DNA from: VRUE01 sp963708115
Lineage (GTDB): Bacteria; Actinomycetota; Thermoleophilia; Solirubrobacterales; 70-9
Direction of reading: 5' to 3'
Assembly (NCBI GenBank): GCA_963708115.1
Contig: CAVPRX010000002.1
Span: 809,103-873,102 of the forward strand
Length of the DNA stretch: 64,000 nucleotides
A program made the translations under genes and the position numbers. Under the pieces are notes generated by a model. The model saw only the letters and a list, made by a program, of their open reading frames with translations. It was not told the DNA's origin and did not search any database. Of the stretch, positions 42,997 through 50,410 are shown one piece after another (the stretch's first letter is position 1; every line of letters starts with the position of its first letter).

Positions 42997-44573
42997 AGGT
43001 CCTGGTCAAGGAGAAGATCGCCGACTCCGGCGTCGATCTGCTGCGCGAGAGCTTCGACGTCGACCTCGGCCTCGAGATGTCCGATGAGGAGCTGCGCGAG
43101 GCGATCGGCTCCTACGACGCGATCCTGGTCCGCTCGGCGACCCAGGTGACTCCCGAGCTGATCGAGCGCGCCGACAACCTCAAAGTCATCGGGCGGGCCG
43201 GTACGGGCGTCGACAACGTCGACATCCCGGCCGCGACGAGGCGCGGGATCGTCGTCGCCAACGCGCCCGAATCGAACTCGGTGGCAGCGGCGGAGCACAC
43301 GCTGGCACTGATGCTCTCCCTCTGTCGCAACGTGCCGAGGGCACACGCTTCGCTGATCGGCGGTGCCTGGGAGCGGCCCAAGTTCAAGGGAACGGAGCTC
43401 TACGGCAAGACGCTCGGCGTCGTCGGCTTCGGCCGCATCGGCCAGCTCGTCGCCAAACGCGCCCAGGCCTTCGAGATGGACGTCGTCGCCTTCGACAAGT
43501 TCGTCTCGGCGGAGCGCTTCCGCGAGCTCGGCGTCGAGGGCGTCGAGGAGCTGAGCGAGTTGCTGGGCCGCGCCGACATCGTCACGTTGCACGTGCCGAA
43601 GACGCCGGACACGATCGACCTGATCGACGCCGAGGCGATCGCGGCGATGAAGGACGGCGCGCGAGTGGTCAACTGCGCCCGCGGCGAGCTGGTCGACCTC
43701 GACGCCGTGCTGGCCGGGCTCGAATCGGGCAAGCTGGGCGGCGCCGCGCTCGACGTCTTCCCCGCGGAGCCGTTCACCGAGCACCCGCTCTTCGGCCGCG
43801 ACGACGTCGTCGTCACCCCGCACCTGGGCGCCTCGACGGCGGAGGCGCAGGACCGTGCGGGCGTGGTCACGGCCGAACAGGTGATCGCGGCGTTGAGCGG
43901 CGGCGTCGTCACCAACGCGGTCAACATCGCCGCCGTCCGCCCGGAGGAGATGGAGGCCTTGGCGCCGTTCGTGCCGCTCTGCGAAAAGCTCGGCCGCCTT
44001 GCCCAGGGCCTGGGCGATGGCTCGATCGGCGGCGTCTCGGTCGAATTCCGCGGCCGTATCGCCTCCCACGACACGCGCCTGCTCGGGATCGCGGTCTTGG
44101 TCGGCATCCTCTCCGGGCACACCGAGGAGCCGGTCAACCTCGTCAACGCGCCCCAGATGGCAGAGGAGCGCGGGATCGACCTGGTCGAGACCAAGGACGG
44201 TGGTTCCAAGGACTTCACCGAGCTGATCACGGTGCGGCTCGGCTCGGGCGAGGACGCGGTCGAGGTTTCCGGCACCGGGGTCGGGCCGCGCAACGAGCCC
44301 TACCTGGTCTCCGTTCTCGGCGAGAGCTTCTACCTGCCCTTCGCCGAACACCTCGCAGTCTTCAGCTACGCCGACCGGCCAGGAATGATCGGCAGGGTCG
44401 GAACGATGTTCGGCGAGGAGGGCGTCAACATCATCTCCGCTGCGGTCGGCGCCGAGCCGGGCGGGGAGCGCGCGGTGATGGCGCTGACCACCGACGCCCC
44501 GGTGCGGGCCGAGACGATCGCCAAGATCCTCGAGCTCGACGGTTTCTCGATCGGTCGCTCAGTAGATCTCTAG
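42993..44573 (+). CDS. serA: D-3-phosphoglycerate dehydrogenase
   Basis: First enzyme of serine biosynthesis, NAD-dependent. It is 526 residues and intact. The substrate/NAD core includes VIGRAGTGVDNVDIPAATRR, LYGKTLGVVGFGRIGQLVAK, NCARGELVDLDAVLAGLESG and VVTPHLGASTAEAQDRAG with its active-site His. It is followed by the allosteric substrate-binding (ASB) domain (about 320-450) and a C-terminal ACT domain (VFSYADRPGMIGRVGTMFGE), the long type found in Mycobacterium. The ACT domain predicts serine feedback. The GTG start overlaps the serC stop (GTGA). It is the best-conserved long gene at the edge of the frameshifted patch and shows no indel. Confidence 0.96.
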   Translation: MKVLVKEKIADSGVDLLRESFDVDLGLEMSDEELREAIGSYDAILVRSATQVTPELIERADNLKVIGRAGTGVDNVDIPAATRRGIVVANAPESNSVAAAEHTLALMLSLCRNVPRAHASLIGGAWERPKFKGTELYGKTLGVVGFGRIGQLVAKRAQAFEMDVVAFDKFVSAERFRELGVEGVEELSELLGRADIVTLHVPKTPDTIDLIDAEAIAAMKDGARVVNCARGELVDLDAVLAGLESGKLGGAALDVFPAEPFTEHPLFGRDDVVVTPHLGASTAEAQDRAGVVTAEQVIAALSGGVVTNAVNIAAVRPEEMEALAPFVPLCEKLGRLAQGLGDGSIGGVSVEFRGRIASHDTRLLGIAVLVGILSGHTEEPVNLVNAPQMAEERGIDLVETKDGGSKDFTELITVRLGSGEDAVEVSGTGVGPRNEPYLVSVLGESFYLPFAEHLAVFSYADRPGMIGRVGTMFGEEGVNIISAAVGAEPGGERAVMALTTDAPVRAETIAKILELDGFSIGRSVDL

Positions 44574-44580
44574 CGCGAGG

Positions 44581-44586
44581 TAGGCT
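44581..44586 (+). promoter_or_regulatory. -10 hexamer TAGGCT before the quinone reductase gene
   Basis: TAGGCT ends seven bases before ATG 44594. Confidence 0.5.
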
Positions 44587-44593
44587 CCACGCA

Positions 44594-45628
44594 ATGAAGG
44601 CGGTGGTGCTGACAGGGACGGGCGGCTACGACGTGCTCCAGGTGCAGGAGCGCCCCGACCCGCCGGTCGGTCCCGGAGAGATCCGGATCGCGGTCAAGGC
44701 CGCGGGAATCAACTTTGCCGACACGATGGCCCGCGTCGGCCTCTACCCGGACGCGCCGAAGCCACCGTGCGTTCTCGGCTACGAGGTGGCGGGGGAGGTC
44801 GAGTCGGTCGGCGACGGCGTGACCGAGTTCCAGGTCGGCGACCGGGTCGTCGGTGGCACCCGCTTCGGCGGTCAGGCCGAGTTGGTGACCGTTCCCGAGG
44901 CGCAGGCGTTTGCGCTGCCCGCCGACCTCAGCTTCGAGCAGGGAGCAGCCATCCCCGTCAACTACGGCACCGCCTATGCGGCGCTGATCCTGATGGGCAG
45001 CCTGCGCAAGGGCGATCGTGTCCTGATCCATGCCGCAGCGGGCGGAGTGGGGATCTCAGCGACGCAGATCGCCCGCAACGCCGGTGCGGAGATCTTCGGC
45101 ACGGCGTCGCCGTCCAAGCACGAGGCGATACGCGCCCAAGGAGTCGATCACCCGATCGACTACCGCTCCCAGGATTTCGAGGCGGAGACGATGCGGATCA
45201 CCGGCGGTGAAGGCGTGGACCTGGTGATCGACGCGCTCGGTCCCACCTCTTTCCGCAAGGACTACCGCCTGCTTCGGTCGGGGGGACGGATGGTCATGTA
45301 CGGGCTCTCCGAGGGCACCACGGACGGCAAGCGGAACATCGCCGCGATGTTGAAGAGCCTGATCTCGATGCCGAGCGCGACGATGCCCTGGTGGAAGAGC
45401 CTGTTGATCATGAACGAGAACAAAGGGGTCTTCGGCCTCAACATGCTCAAGTGGTGGGACGCCGAGGGCAGCCTCGACCGGGTGCTCGACCCGCTGACCG
45501 AGGACCTGGAGGCAGGCAAGCTCGAGCCCGTCCTCGCCGAGGCGTTCCCCTTCGAGCGCGCCGGAGACGCACATAAATTCATCGCCGAGCGCCGCAACGT
45601 CGGCAAGGTTGTGCTGTTTCCTAAATAG
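44594..45628 (+). CDS. Zinc-free MDR oxidoreductase (NADPH:quinone reductase / VAT1-like)
   Basis: 344 residues of the medium-chain dehydrogenase/reductase family. The N-terminal GroES-like fold is MKAVVLTGTGGYDVLQVQER, then VKAAGINFADTMARVGLYPD and VLGYEVAGEVESVGDGVTEF. The nucleotide-binding site is VLIHAAAGGVGISATQIARN. Structural-zinc cysteines are absent, as in quinone reductases. The insert KSLISMPSATMPWWKSLLIM and the ending FIAERRNVGKVVLFPK resemble VAT1-type proteins. It probably reduces quinones or enones with NADPH; the substrate is unknown. Its own promoter is likely (TAGGCT), and the mRNA is leaderless. Confidence 0.87.
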   Translation: MKAVVLTGTGGYDVLQVQERPDPPVGPGEIRIAVKAAGINFADTMARVGLYPDAPKPPCVLGYEVAGEVESVGDGVTEFQVGDRVVGGTRFGGQAELVTVPEAQAFALPADLSFEQGAAIPVNYGTAYAALILMGSLRKGDRVLIHAAAGGVGISATQIARNAGAEIFGTASPSKHEAIRAQGVDHPIDYRSQDFEAETMRITGGEGVDLVIDALGPTSFRKDYRLLRSGGRMVMYGLSEGTTDGKRNIAAMLKSLISMPSATMPWWKSLLIMNENKGVFGLNMLKWWDAEGSLDRVLDPLTEDLEAGKLEPVLAEAFPFERAGDAHKFIAERRNVGKVVLFPK

Positions 45629-45663
45629 ACGCTCCGACCCGATCGGCGGCGGGGACGACTCAC

Positions 45664-46221
45664 ATGAAGAAGCTCCTACTCATCTCGTTCGCCCTTCTGG
45701 CGCTACTGGCGCCCGGCTCCGCGTTGGCGACCGAAAAGACCTACACGGTGCTGCTCGCCGGTGGCGATGAAGCGAACTCGATCAAGATCTGGCTCAGCCC
45801 GGATGGGCGCGAATTCGTAATCGACTCGCTCGTGCAGCTCGAAGTCGGCGGCTCGGTCTGCACGCACCCCGAAGACAACCCGAACGAGCTGGTCTGCGCC
45901 GCGCCCTCGATCGCCGGCTTCGAAGTCAACTCCGGTGCCGGCGACGATCGCGTTTCGGTAGCCAAGGACATCACCGTGCCGGTGACCATGCGGGGAGGCG
46001 CCGGCGACGACTTCCTGCTTGGCGGGGGAGGCCCGGACAAGCTGATCGGCGGCCAGGGCAACGACCGCCTGATCGGCTGGCGCGGCGATGACGTGCTCTA
46101 CGGCGGGCCCGGCGACGACGTGCTGATCGGCGGCCCAGGCAACGACGTCCTGAGGGGCGGCCTGGGAGAAGATCGGCTCATCGACGGACCGGGCGGCGAC
46201 AGCGTGCACGCGCAGTACTGA
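45664..46221 (+). CDS. Small secreted RTX-type calcium-binding repeat protein
   Basis: 185 residues. The Sec signal peptide spans residues 1-22 (LLLISFALLALLAPGSALA). A beta-rich segment of about 85 residues is followed from about residue 108 by six or so RTX nonapeptide repeats of the form GGxGxDxLx (GGAGDDFLLGGGGPDKLIGG, QGNDRLIGWRGDDVLYGG, PGDDVLIGGPGNDVLRGG). These should fold as a calcium-bound beta roll after export. There is no catalytic domain, so an adhesive, coat or structural role is possible. It has no linked type I exporter, and the signal peptide argues for Sec export, unusual for RTX proteins. It is convergent with the MFS exporter. Confidence 0.82.
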   Translation: MKKLLLISFALLALLAPGSALATEKTYTVLLAGGDEANSIKIWLSPDGREFVIDSLVQLEVGGSVCTHPEDNPNELVCAAPSIAGFEVNSGAGDDRVSVAKDITVPVTMRGGAGDDFLLGGGGPDKLIGGQGNDRLIGWRGDDVLYGGPGDDVLIGGPGNDVLRGGLGEDRLIDGPGGDSVHAQY

Positions 46222-46229
46222 ACCGCAGG

Positions 46230-47591
46230 TCAGCCGGCTTCGCGCGTAGCGCGAGACCCGACCAGCCGCCCGCCGACGAAGAACAGCGCGATCAGGAAGC
46301 CGACCAGGGACAGCGCCGCGTCGAGACGGAAGGCAGCCTGGATGCCGTCGACGAACGATTCCTGAGCGGAGAAGATCGTCGTCGTCAGGCCAAGTCCGAT
46401 CGCGCCGCCGGCGATCTGGCACATGTAGAGGATCCCGCCGGCGAGGCTGCTCTGCGATTCGTCGACGGAGGTGACCCCTGCCGTCGTCGCGGTGGGGTAG
46501 AAGCTGCCGATGCCGATGCCGAGCACGAACATTCCCGGGACCAGGGCCGCGTAGCCGGAGCTTTCGGTGACCTGCGAGAAGAGGAACGGGGCGATCGTGA
46601 TGCAGGCCGCGCCGACCACGGCCAGCGGCTTCGCCCCGAGCCGGTTGTAGAGCGGGCCGGCGATGAAGGAGACGACGGCGAAGGTGGCGAGGAAGGGCAG
46701 TACCCCGACGCCGGCATCCAGCGGCGAGTAGTCGAGGTGCTTCTGCATGAACTGCGGCAGGTAGAGCAGCGCCGCGAAGAAGGTCGCGGACATCAGCGTG
46801 ATCGCCACGCAGGAGGCGCGAAAGCTCTCGTTGCTCATCACCGCCCGTGGAACCAGGGCGTTCATCCCGGCCCTGCGCTCGATCCGGACGAAGGCGACGA
46901 TCAGGATCGCGGCCAGCGCCAGCATTGCCAGGACTTTCGGATCCCCCCAACCCCAGTCGTCGACCTGGTCGAGCGCGATCAGGAGCGATACCAAGCCGAT
47001 CGAGATCGTCGAGATCCCCGGGTAGTCGATGCGCTGCTCCGCCACTTCGGGCTCCTTCACCTTGACCAGGTAGTAGGTGACGAGCACGGCGAAGGCGGCG
47101 ATCGGCACGTTGAGGAAGAAGATCCAGCGCCAGCTCAGCGCGTCGGTGAGGACGCCGCCGATGAGCGGGCCGATCGCGTTGCCGAGCCCGGCCGCGCCGA
47201 GGATGATGCCGCCGGCGAGCCCGGCCTTCTCGCTGGGCAGCAGCTCGAAGGTCATGCCGAGGATCGCCGGCCACATCAGCGCCCCGCCGATGCCCATCAC
47301 GACGCGGGTCGCGATCAGCCAGGTCTCCGTCTGCGCGGCGCCGCCCAACGCCGACATCGAGGCGAAGATCGCGGTGCCGAGGAAGAAGGCGCGGCGGCGG
47401 CCGAACATGTCGGCAAGGCGCCCACCGGTGACGATCATCACCCCGAAGGTGAGGGCGTAGGCGTTGACCACCCACTGGATCGTGCTGACGTTGGTGTCGA
47501 AGTCCTTCTCCATCGTCGGGATGGCGACGTTGATCGCGGAGAAGTCGTTGGCGATGACAAGCACGCTCATGCTCATCGCCAGCAGCGCCAA
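46230..47591 (-). CDS. MFS drug-efflux transporter, DHA2-like (14 TM)
   Basis: 453-residue polytopic membrane protein of the EmrB/QacA type. Signatures include LVIANDFSAINVAIPTMEKD (TM1 region), ALTFGVMIVTGGRLADMFGR (motif A) and FLGTAIFASMSALGGAAQTE. AGLGNAIGPLIGGVLTDALS is motif C, followed by WRWIFFLNVPIAAFAVLVTY. It probably exports drugs or metabolites by proton antiport. The start is uncertain. The TTG at 47591 is the first standard codon. However, minus-strand TAGGCT (47625-47630) lies six bases before an in-frame ATC at 47618 that would add IARLDRTTI, the usual cytosolic lead-in. An in-frame stop lies just upstream of that. Confidence 0.85.
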   Translation of the reverse strand: MALLAMSMSVLVIANDFSAINVAIPTMEKDFDTNVSTIQWVVNAYALTFGVMIVTGGRLADMFGRRRAFFLGTAIFASMSALGGAAQTETWLIATRVVMGIGGALMWPAILGMTFELLPSEKAGLAGGIILGAAGLGNAIGPLIGGVLTDALSWRWIFFLNVPIAAFAVLVTYYLVKVKEPEVAEQRIDYPGISTISIGLVSLLIALDQVDDWGWGDPKVLAMLALAAILIVAFVRIERRAGMNALVPRAVMSNESFRASCVAITLMSATFFAALLYLPQFMQKHLDYSPLDAGVGVLPFLATFAVVSFIAGPLYNRLGAKPLAVVGAACITIAPFLFSQVTESSGYAALVPGMFVLGIGIGSFYPTATTAGVTSVDESQSSLAGGILYMCQIAGGAIGLGLTTTIFSAQESFVDGIQAAFRLDAALSLVGFLIALFFVGGRLVGSRATREAG

Positions 47592-47624
47592 AATGGTGGT
47601 GCGATCCAGCCTTGCGATCCGGGC

Positions 47625-47630
47625 AGCCTA
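47625..47630 (-). promoter_or_regulatory. -10 hexamer TAGGCT for the MFS gene
   Basis: Minus-strand TAGGCT overlaps by two bases the plus-strand TACGCT that serves leuL, so the two divergent promoters are interleaved. Confidence 0.4.
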
Positions 47631-47634
47631 CGCT
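47629..47634 (+). promoter_or_regulatory. -10 hexamer TACGCT (or TAAGCT 47634-47639) before leuL
   Basis: Either hexamer would start the transcript a few bases before the leuL ATG at 47650, leaving GGAG (47640-47643) at or near the 5' end. Confidence 0.4.
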
Positions 47635-47649
47635 AAGCTGGAGCGGCGA

Positions 47650-47709
47650 ATGACGCACCGCTTCGACAGCCTCGCGCTACTCCTTCTCCTCCCCCTTCGG
47701 GGGGAATAG
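47650..47709 (+). CDS. leuL: Leucine leader peptide of leuA
   Basis: Nineteen-residue ORF MTHRFDSLALLLLLPLRGE. Seven of its codons are Leu, with five consecutive Leu codons (47677-47691) followed by Pro and Leu. GGAG sits seven bases upstream of the ATG. The leucine-codon segment CTCCTTCTCC (47680-47689) is the exact complement of GGAGAAGGAG (47759-47768), the Shine-Dalgarno region of leuA. Two small hairpins follow (47691-47703 CCCCC-TTC-GGGGG; 47716-47731 GCGGC/GCCGC). This is the arrangement of a leucine-responsive attenuator. A ribosome stalled on the Leu codons would keep the anti-SD occupied and free leuA translation. Confidence 0.8.
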   Translation: MTHRFDSLALLLLLPLRGE

Positions 47710-47769
47710 CGCTGGGCGGCGCGATAGCCGCGAGAGACAGAGGTCATTCGAAAGCACTGGAGAAGGAGG
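47680..47769 (+). promoter_or_regulatory. Leucine attenuator: anti-SD in leuL paired with the leuA Shine-Dalgarno
   Basis: Ten-base perfect complementarity between 47680-47689 and 47759-47768, with a second register CCTCC (47688-47692) to GGAGG (47665-47669 plus 100, that is 47765-47769). Hairpins at 47691-47703 and 47716-47731 lie between. There is no U-run terminator, so control is more likely at translation initiation. Confidence 0.6.
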
Positions 47770-47775
47770 AACGTC

Positions 47776-49374
47776 GTGAGCACCAGCCCGAGTACCGCAT
47801 CCGACGCAAATCGCGTCCACATCTTTGACACCACCCTGCGCGATGGCGAGCAGTCGCCGGGCATCTCGCTGAACACCGCGGAGAAGGTCGAGATCGCCCA
47901 GCAGCTGGCGCGGCTCGGCGTCGACGTGATCGAGGCCGGCTTCCCGATCACCTCACCCGGGGATTTCGAGGCCGTCGAGGCGATCTCGCGACAGGTGGAG
48001 GGACCGGTGATCTGCGGACTCGCCCGAACCCACAAGGCCGATATCGACGCCGCCTGGGGGGCCATTCGGGATGCCGACCGCCCGCGCATCCACACCTTCA
48101 TCTCGACCTCTGACATCCACATAGAGCACCAGCTGCAGACCGACCGCGAGGACGTCAAGGGGCAGGCCCGTGCCGCTGTGACCCTGGCCAAGTCCTACTG
48201 CGAGGACGTCGAGTTCTCGCCGATGGACGCGACCCGCGCCGACATCGAGTTCACCGCGGAGGTCTGCGCAATCGCGGTCGAGGAGGGGGCGACCGTGGTC
48301 AACATCCCCGACACCGTCGGCTACACGACTCCGGAGGAGTACGCGGACTACTTCCGCCGCCTCTACGAGCTGGTCCCAAGCCTGCGCGACGTTGAGATCT
48401 CGGTCCACTGTCACGACGACCTCGGCCTGGCCGTCGCCAACTCCTACGCCGGTTTGCTGGCCGGCGCCCGGCAGGTCGAGTGTGCGGTCAACGGGATCGG
48501 CGAGCGCGCCGGTAACTGTTCGCTGGAGGAGATCGTGATGCTGATCAAGACCAGGGAGGACGTGCACGGGCTCTCGACCGGTCTCAATACTCGCGAGCTG
48601 GCCCGCACCAGCCGCATGGTCTCCCGTCTCACCGGTTACGCGATCCAGCCCAACAAGGCGATCGTCGGCCGCAACGCGTTCGCCCACGAGTCCGGCATCC
48701 ACCAGGACGGGGTGCTCAAGGAGCGCACCACCTACGAGATCATGGACGCGACCGAAGTCGGCCTGGAGTCAAACTCGCTCGTGTTGGGCAAGCACTCGGG
48801 CCGCCACGCGCTGCGCGACGCCCTGGAGCAGCTCGGCTTCAAGATCGAGGGCAACGCGCTCAACGCCGCCTTCAAGCGCTTCAAGGAGATAGCCGACCGC
48901 AAGAAGCAGGTCACCGCGCTCGATCTGGAGGCGATCGTCTCCGACGAGATGCGCGAGCGCGCCGACGCCCACGAGCTGGCCTGGTTCGAGGTCGAGGCGG
49001 GGTCGCGACGCGAGCCGCTGGCCCGCGTCGCCGTCACCCTGCCTTCCGGCGAGGAGGTGGTGGGCGAGTCGGGCGGCGACGGCCCGGTCGACGCGATCTT
49101 CCACGCGATCCAGAAGGCCGCCGGCACCGAGTGCGAGCTGCGCCAGTACACGGTCGAGGCGGTGACCGGGGGAGAGGACGCCCTCGGTCAGGTCACGGTG
49201 ATGCTGCGCGCCGCCGGACGCCTGGCGACCGGCCAGGGGGTGGCCACCGACATCCTCGAGGCCTCGGCCAGGGCCTACGTGCGAGCGCTTTCGAACGCAC
49301 TAGAGGGCGCCGCGATCCGCGAGGCCGAGGCAGCAACCGCCGAGGCCGCGGTCGAACGCACGCCGGGTCCATAA
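47776..49374 (+). CDS. leuA: 2-isopropylmalate synthase
   Basis: Condenses acetyl-CoA and 2-ketoisovalerate, the committed step of leucine synthesis. It has 532 residues. The DRE-TIM barrel begins HIFDTTLRDGEQSPGISLNT; metal ligands lie in EISVHCHDDLGLAVANSYAG and CAVNGIGERAGNCSLEEIVM. FAHESGIHQDGVLKERTTYE and VLGKHSGRHALRDALEQLG follow. The C-terminal regulatory LeuA dimer domain (about 395-500) predicts leucine feedback inhibition. The GTG start follows AAGGAGG, one of the strongest Shine-Dalgarno sites here, which is complementary to the leuL leader. A hairpin (49403-49433) follows the gene. Confidence 0.96.
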   Translation: MSTSPSTASDANRVHIFDTTLRDGEQSPGISLNTAEKVEIAQQLARLGVDVIEAGFPITSPGDFEAVEAISRQVEGPVICGLARTHKADIDAAWGAIRDADRPRIHTFISTSDIHIEHQLQTDREDVKGQARAAVTLAKSYCEDVEFSPMDATRADIEFTAEVCAIAVEEGATVVNIPDTVGYTTPEEYADYFRRLYELVPSLRDVEISVHCHDDLGLAVANSYAGLLAGARQVECAVNGIGERAGNCSLEEIVMLIKTREDVHGLSTGLNTRELARTSRMVSRLTGYAIQPNKAIVGRNAFAHESGIHQDGVLKERTTYEIMDATEVGLESNSLVLGKHSGRHALRDALEQLGFKIEGNALNAAFKRFKEIADRKKQVTALDLEAIVSDEMRERADAHELAWFEVEAGSRREPLARVAVTLPSGEEVVGESGGDGPVDAIFHAIQKAAGTECELRQYTVEAVTGGEDALGQVTVMLRAAGRLATGQGVATDILEASARAYVRALSNALEGAAIREAEAATAEAAVERTPGP

Positions 49375-49402
49375 AAGTCACACATTCCTTAGACGCTGCG
49401 CG

Positions 49403-49433
49403 CCACCCGTGACGCCCGAGGTGTCACGGTGGC
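49403..49433 (+). terminator. Hairpin after leuA
   Basis: CCAC-C-CGTGAC paired with GTCACG-GTGG around an eight- to nine-base loop, about 30 bases past the leuA stop. There is no U tract, so it is at best a weak or Rho-assisted terminator. Confidence 0.4.
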
Positions 49434-49436
49434 GGC

Positions 49437-50396
49437 ATGCCCGCCGAGACCGCAAAAACCCTTGTTCAGGACGGGTTTTTGCGGTCTCGCGGGGATGATC
49501 GCTGGTTGGCGGAGTTGGCCGGCGCGCAGTATGGGGTCGTGGGACGCGGACAGCTTCTGGAGCGGGGGCTGACGGACGAAGCGATTGAGGGCCGGCTCCG
49601 CGCTGGGCGCCTGCATCGTCTAAACGCCGGCGTTTACGCGACCGGACACCGGGTGATATCGAGAGAGGGTCAGTGGATGGCGGCGGTGCTTGCGTCAGGC
49701 CCCGAAGCGGCCTTGAGCCACTGGTCAGCGGCCGCGTTTTGGATGATCCGCCCCAACTCGCGCTCGATCATCGACGTCACCACCCCACGGAAGAGCCGCT
49801 CCTGGGACGGTATCCGTCGCCACCACAAAGCCCTACCCACCGACGAGGTCACAGTTGAGGAGAAGATTCCGGTGACTACGGTCCCTCGGACCATCCTCGA
49901 TCTCGCCGCCACCGAGTCAGCCGACGTCGTTGGGAACCTCCTGCGCGAGAGCGAATATCGCCAGCTCCACGACCGGCTCTCACTGTGGGATCTGGTGGAC
50001 CGCTATCCGGGCAGGCGAAGAGTACGCAAAGTGCGGGCTGCACTGGAGCGGCTAAAGGAAGAGCCCTCCGGTCACAAGCGCAGCCGCCTCGAGGAACGCT
50101 TCGCCCCCTTTCTCCGCCGTCACCAGCTGCCTCAACCTCGCTTCAACGACTGGATTCTCTTAGGAGGCAAGCGCTACCAGGTCGACTGCCACTGGCCGGG
50201 AACCGACCAGATCGTCGAGCTCGACGGCTGGCAGGGACACGGCACTCGCACCGCCTTTCGCGAAGACCGCGCGCGCGACAGGGCATTGAGAGTCGCCGGC
50301 TACTCGGTCACGCGGCTCACGTGGAATCAACTCGAAGACGAACCCGAGGCGATTGCTTCCGACCTGCGCGCTTTGCTTGAATACAAGCGTCCGTGA
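49437..50396 (+). CDS. AbiEi-like N-terminal HTH plus DUF559 (Vsr/endonuclease-like) protein
   Basis: 319 residues. Residues about 20-75 resemble the AbiEi-type winged helix (AQYGVVGRGQLLERGLTDEA, IEGRLRAGRLHRLNAGVYAT). The C-terminal 100 residues are DUF559, related to Vsr-type nucleases (RYQVDCHWPGTDQIVELDGW; FREDRARDRALRVAGYSVTR). It has a middle domain shared with many actinobacterial homologues. Such proteins are widespread and orphan in Actinomycetota. No toxin partner lies nearby, so a toxin-antitoxin role is not supported. The first 18 codons after ATG 49437 contain a 17-base inverted repeat, so the true start may be further in (for example the TTG near 49504). Confidence 0.78.
   Translation: MPAETAKTLVQDGFLRSRGDDRWLAELAGAQYGVVGRGQLLERGLTDEAIEGRLRAGRLHRLNAGVYATGHRVISREGQWMAAVLASGPEAALSHWSAAAFWMIRPNSRSIIDVTTPRKSRSWDGIRRHHKALPTDEVTVEEKIPVTTVPRTILDLAATESADVVGNLLRESEYRQLHDRLSLWDLVDRYPGRRRVRKVRAALERLKEEPSGHKRSRLEERFAPFLRRHQLPQPRFNDWILLGGKRYQVDCHWPGTDQIVELDGWQGHGTRTAFREDRARDRALRVAGYSVTRLTWNQLEDEPEAIASDLRALLEYKRP
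49445..49489. repeat. Perfect 17-base inverted repeat over the start of the DUF559 gene
   Basis: Arms 49445-49461 and 49473-49489 are exact complements around an 11-base loop, with A5/T5 runs inside the arms. It lies 70 bases after leuA and could be a terminator for leuA, or control the next gene. Confidence 0.7.
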
Positions 50397-50402
50397 TAAC
50401 GT
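50397..50402 (+). promoter_or_regulatory. -10 hexamer TAACGT before the XRE-cupin gene
   Basis: TAACGT ends eight bases before ATG 50411 and begins one base after the preceding gene's stop. Confidence 0.4.
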
Positions 50403-50410
50403 ACGCTCCG

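Noticed and set aside
41424..44573. 1049-codon ORF starting antisense to the cupin gene
   Set aside because: It joins antisense cupin, the middle of frameshifted serC and all of serA. The real genes are serC (41855-42996) and serA (42993-44573).
45703..47658. 651-codon minus ORF over the RTX and MFS genes
   Set aside because: It is a shadow frame. The MFS product in the neighbouring frame has the hydrophobic pattern and motifs A and C.
49437..50396. Type IV toxin-antitoxin (AbiE) system
   Set aside because: Only the AbiEi-like/DUF559 protein is present. No AbiEii nucleotidyltransferase is adjacent.
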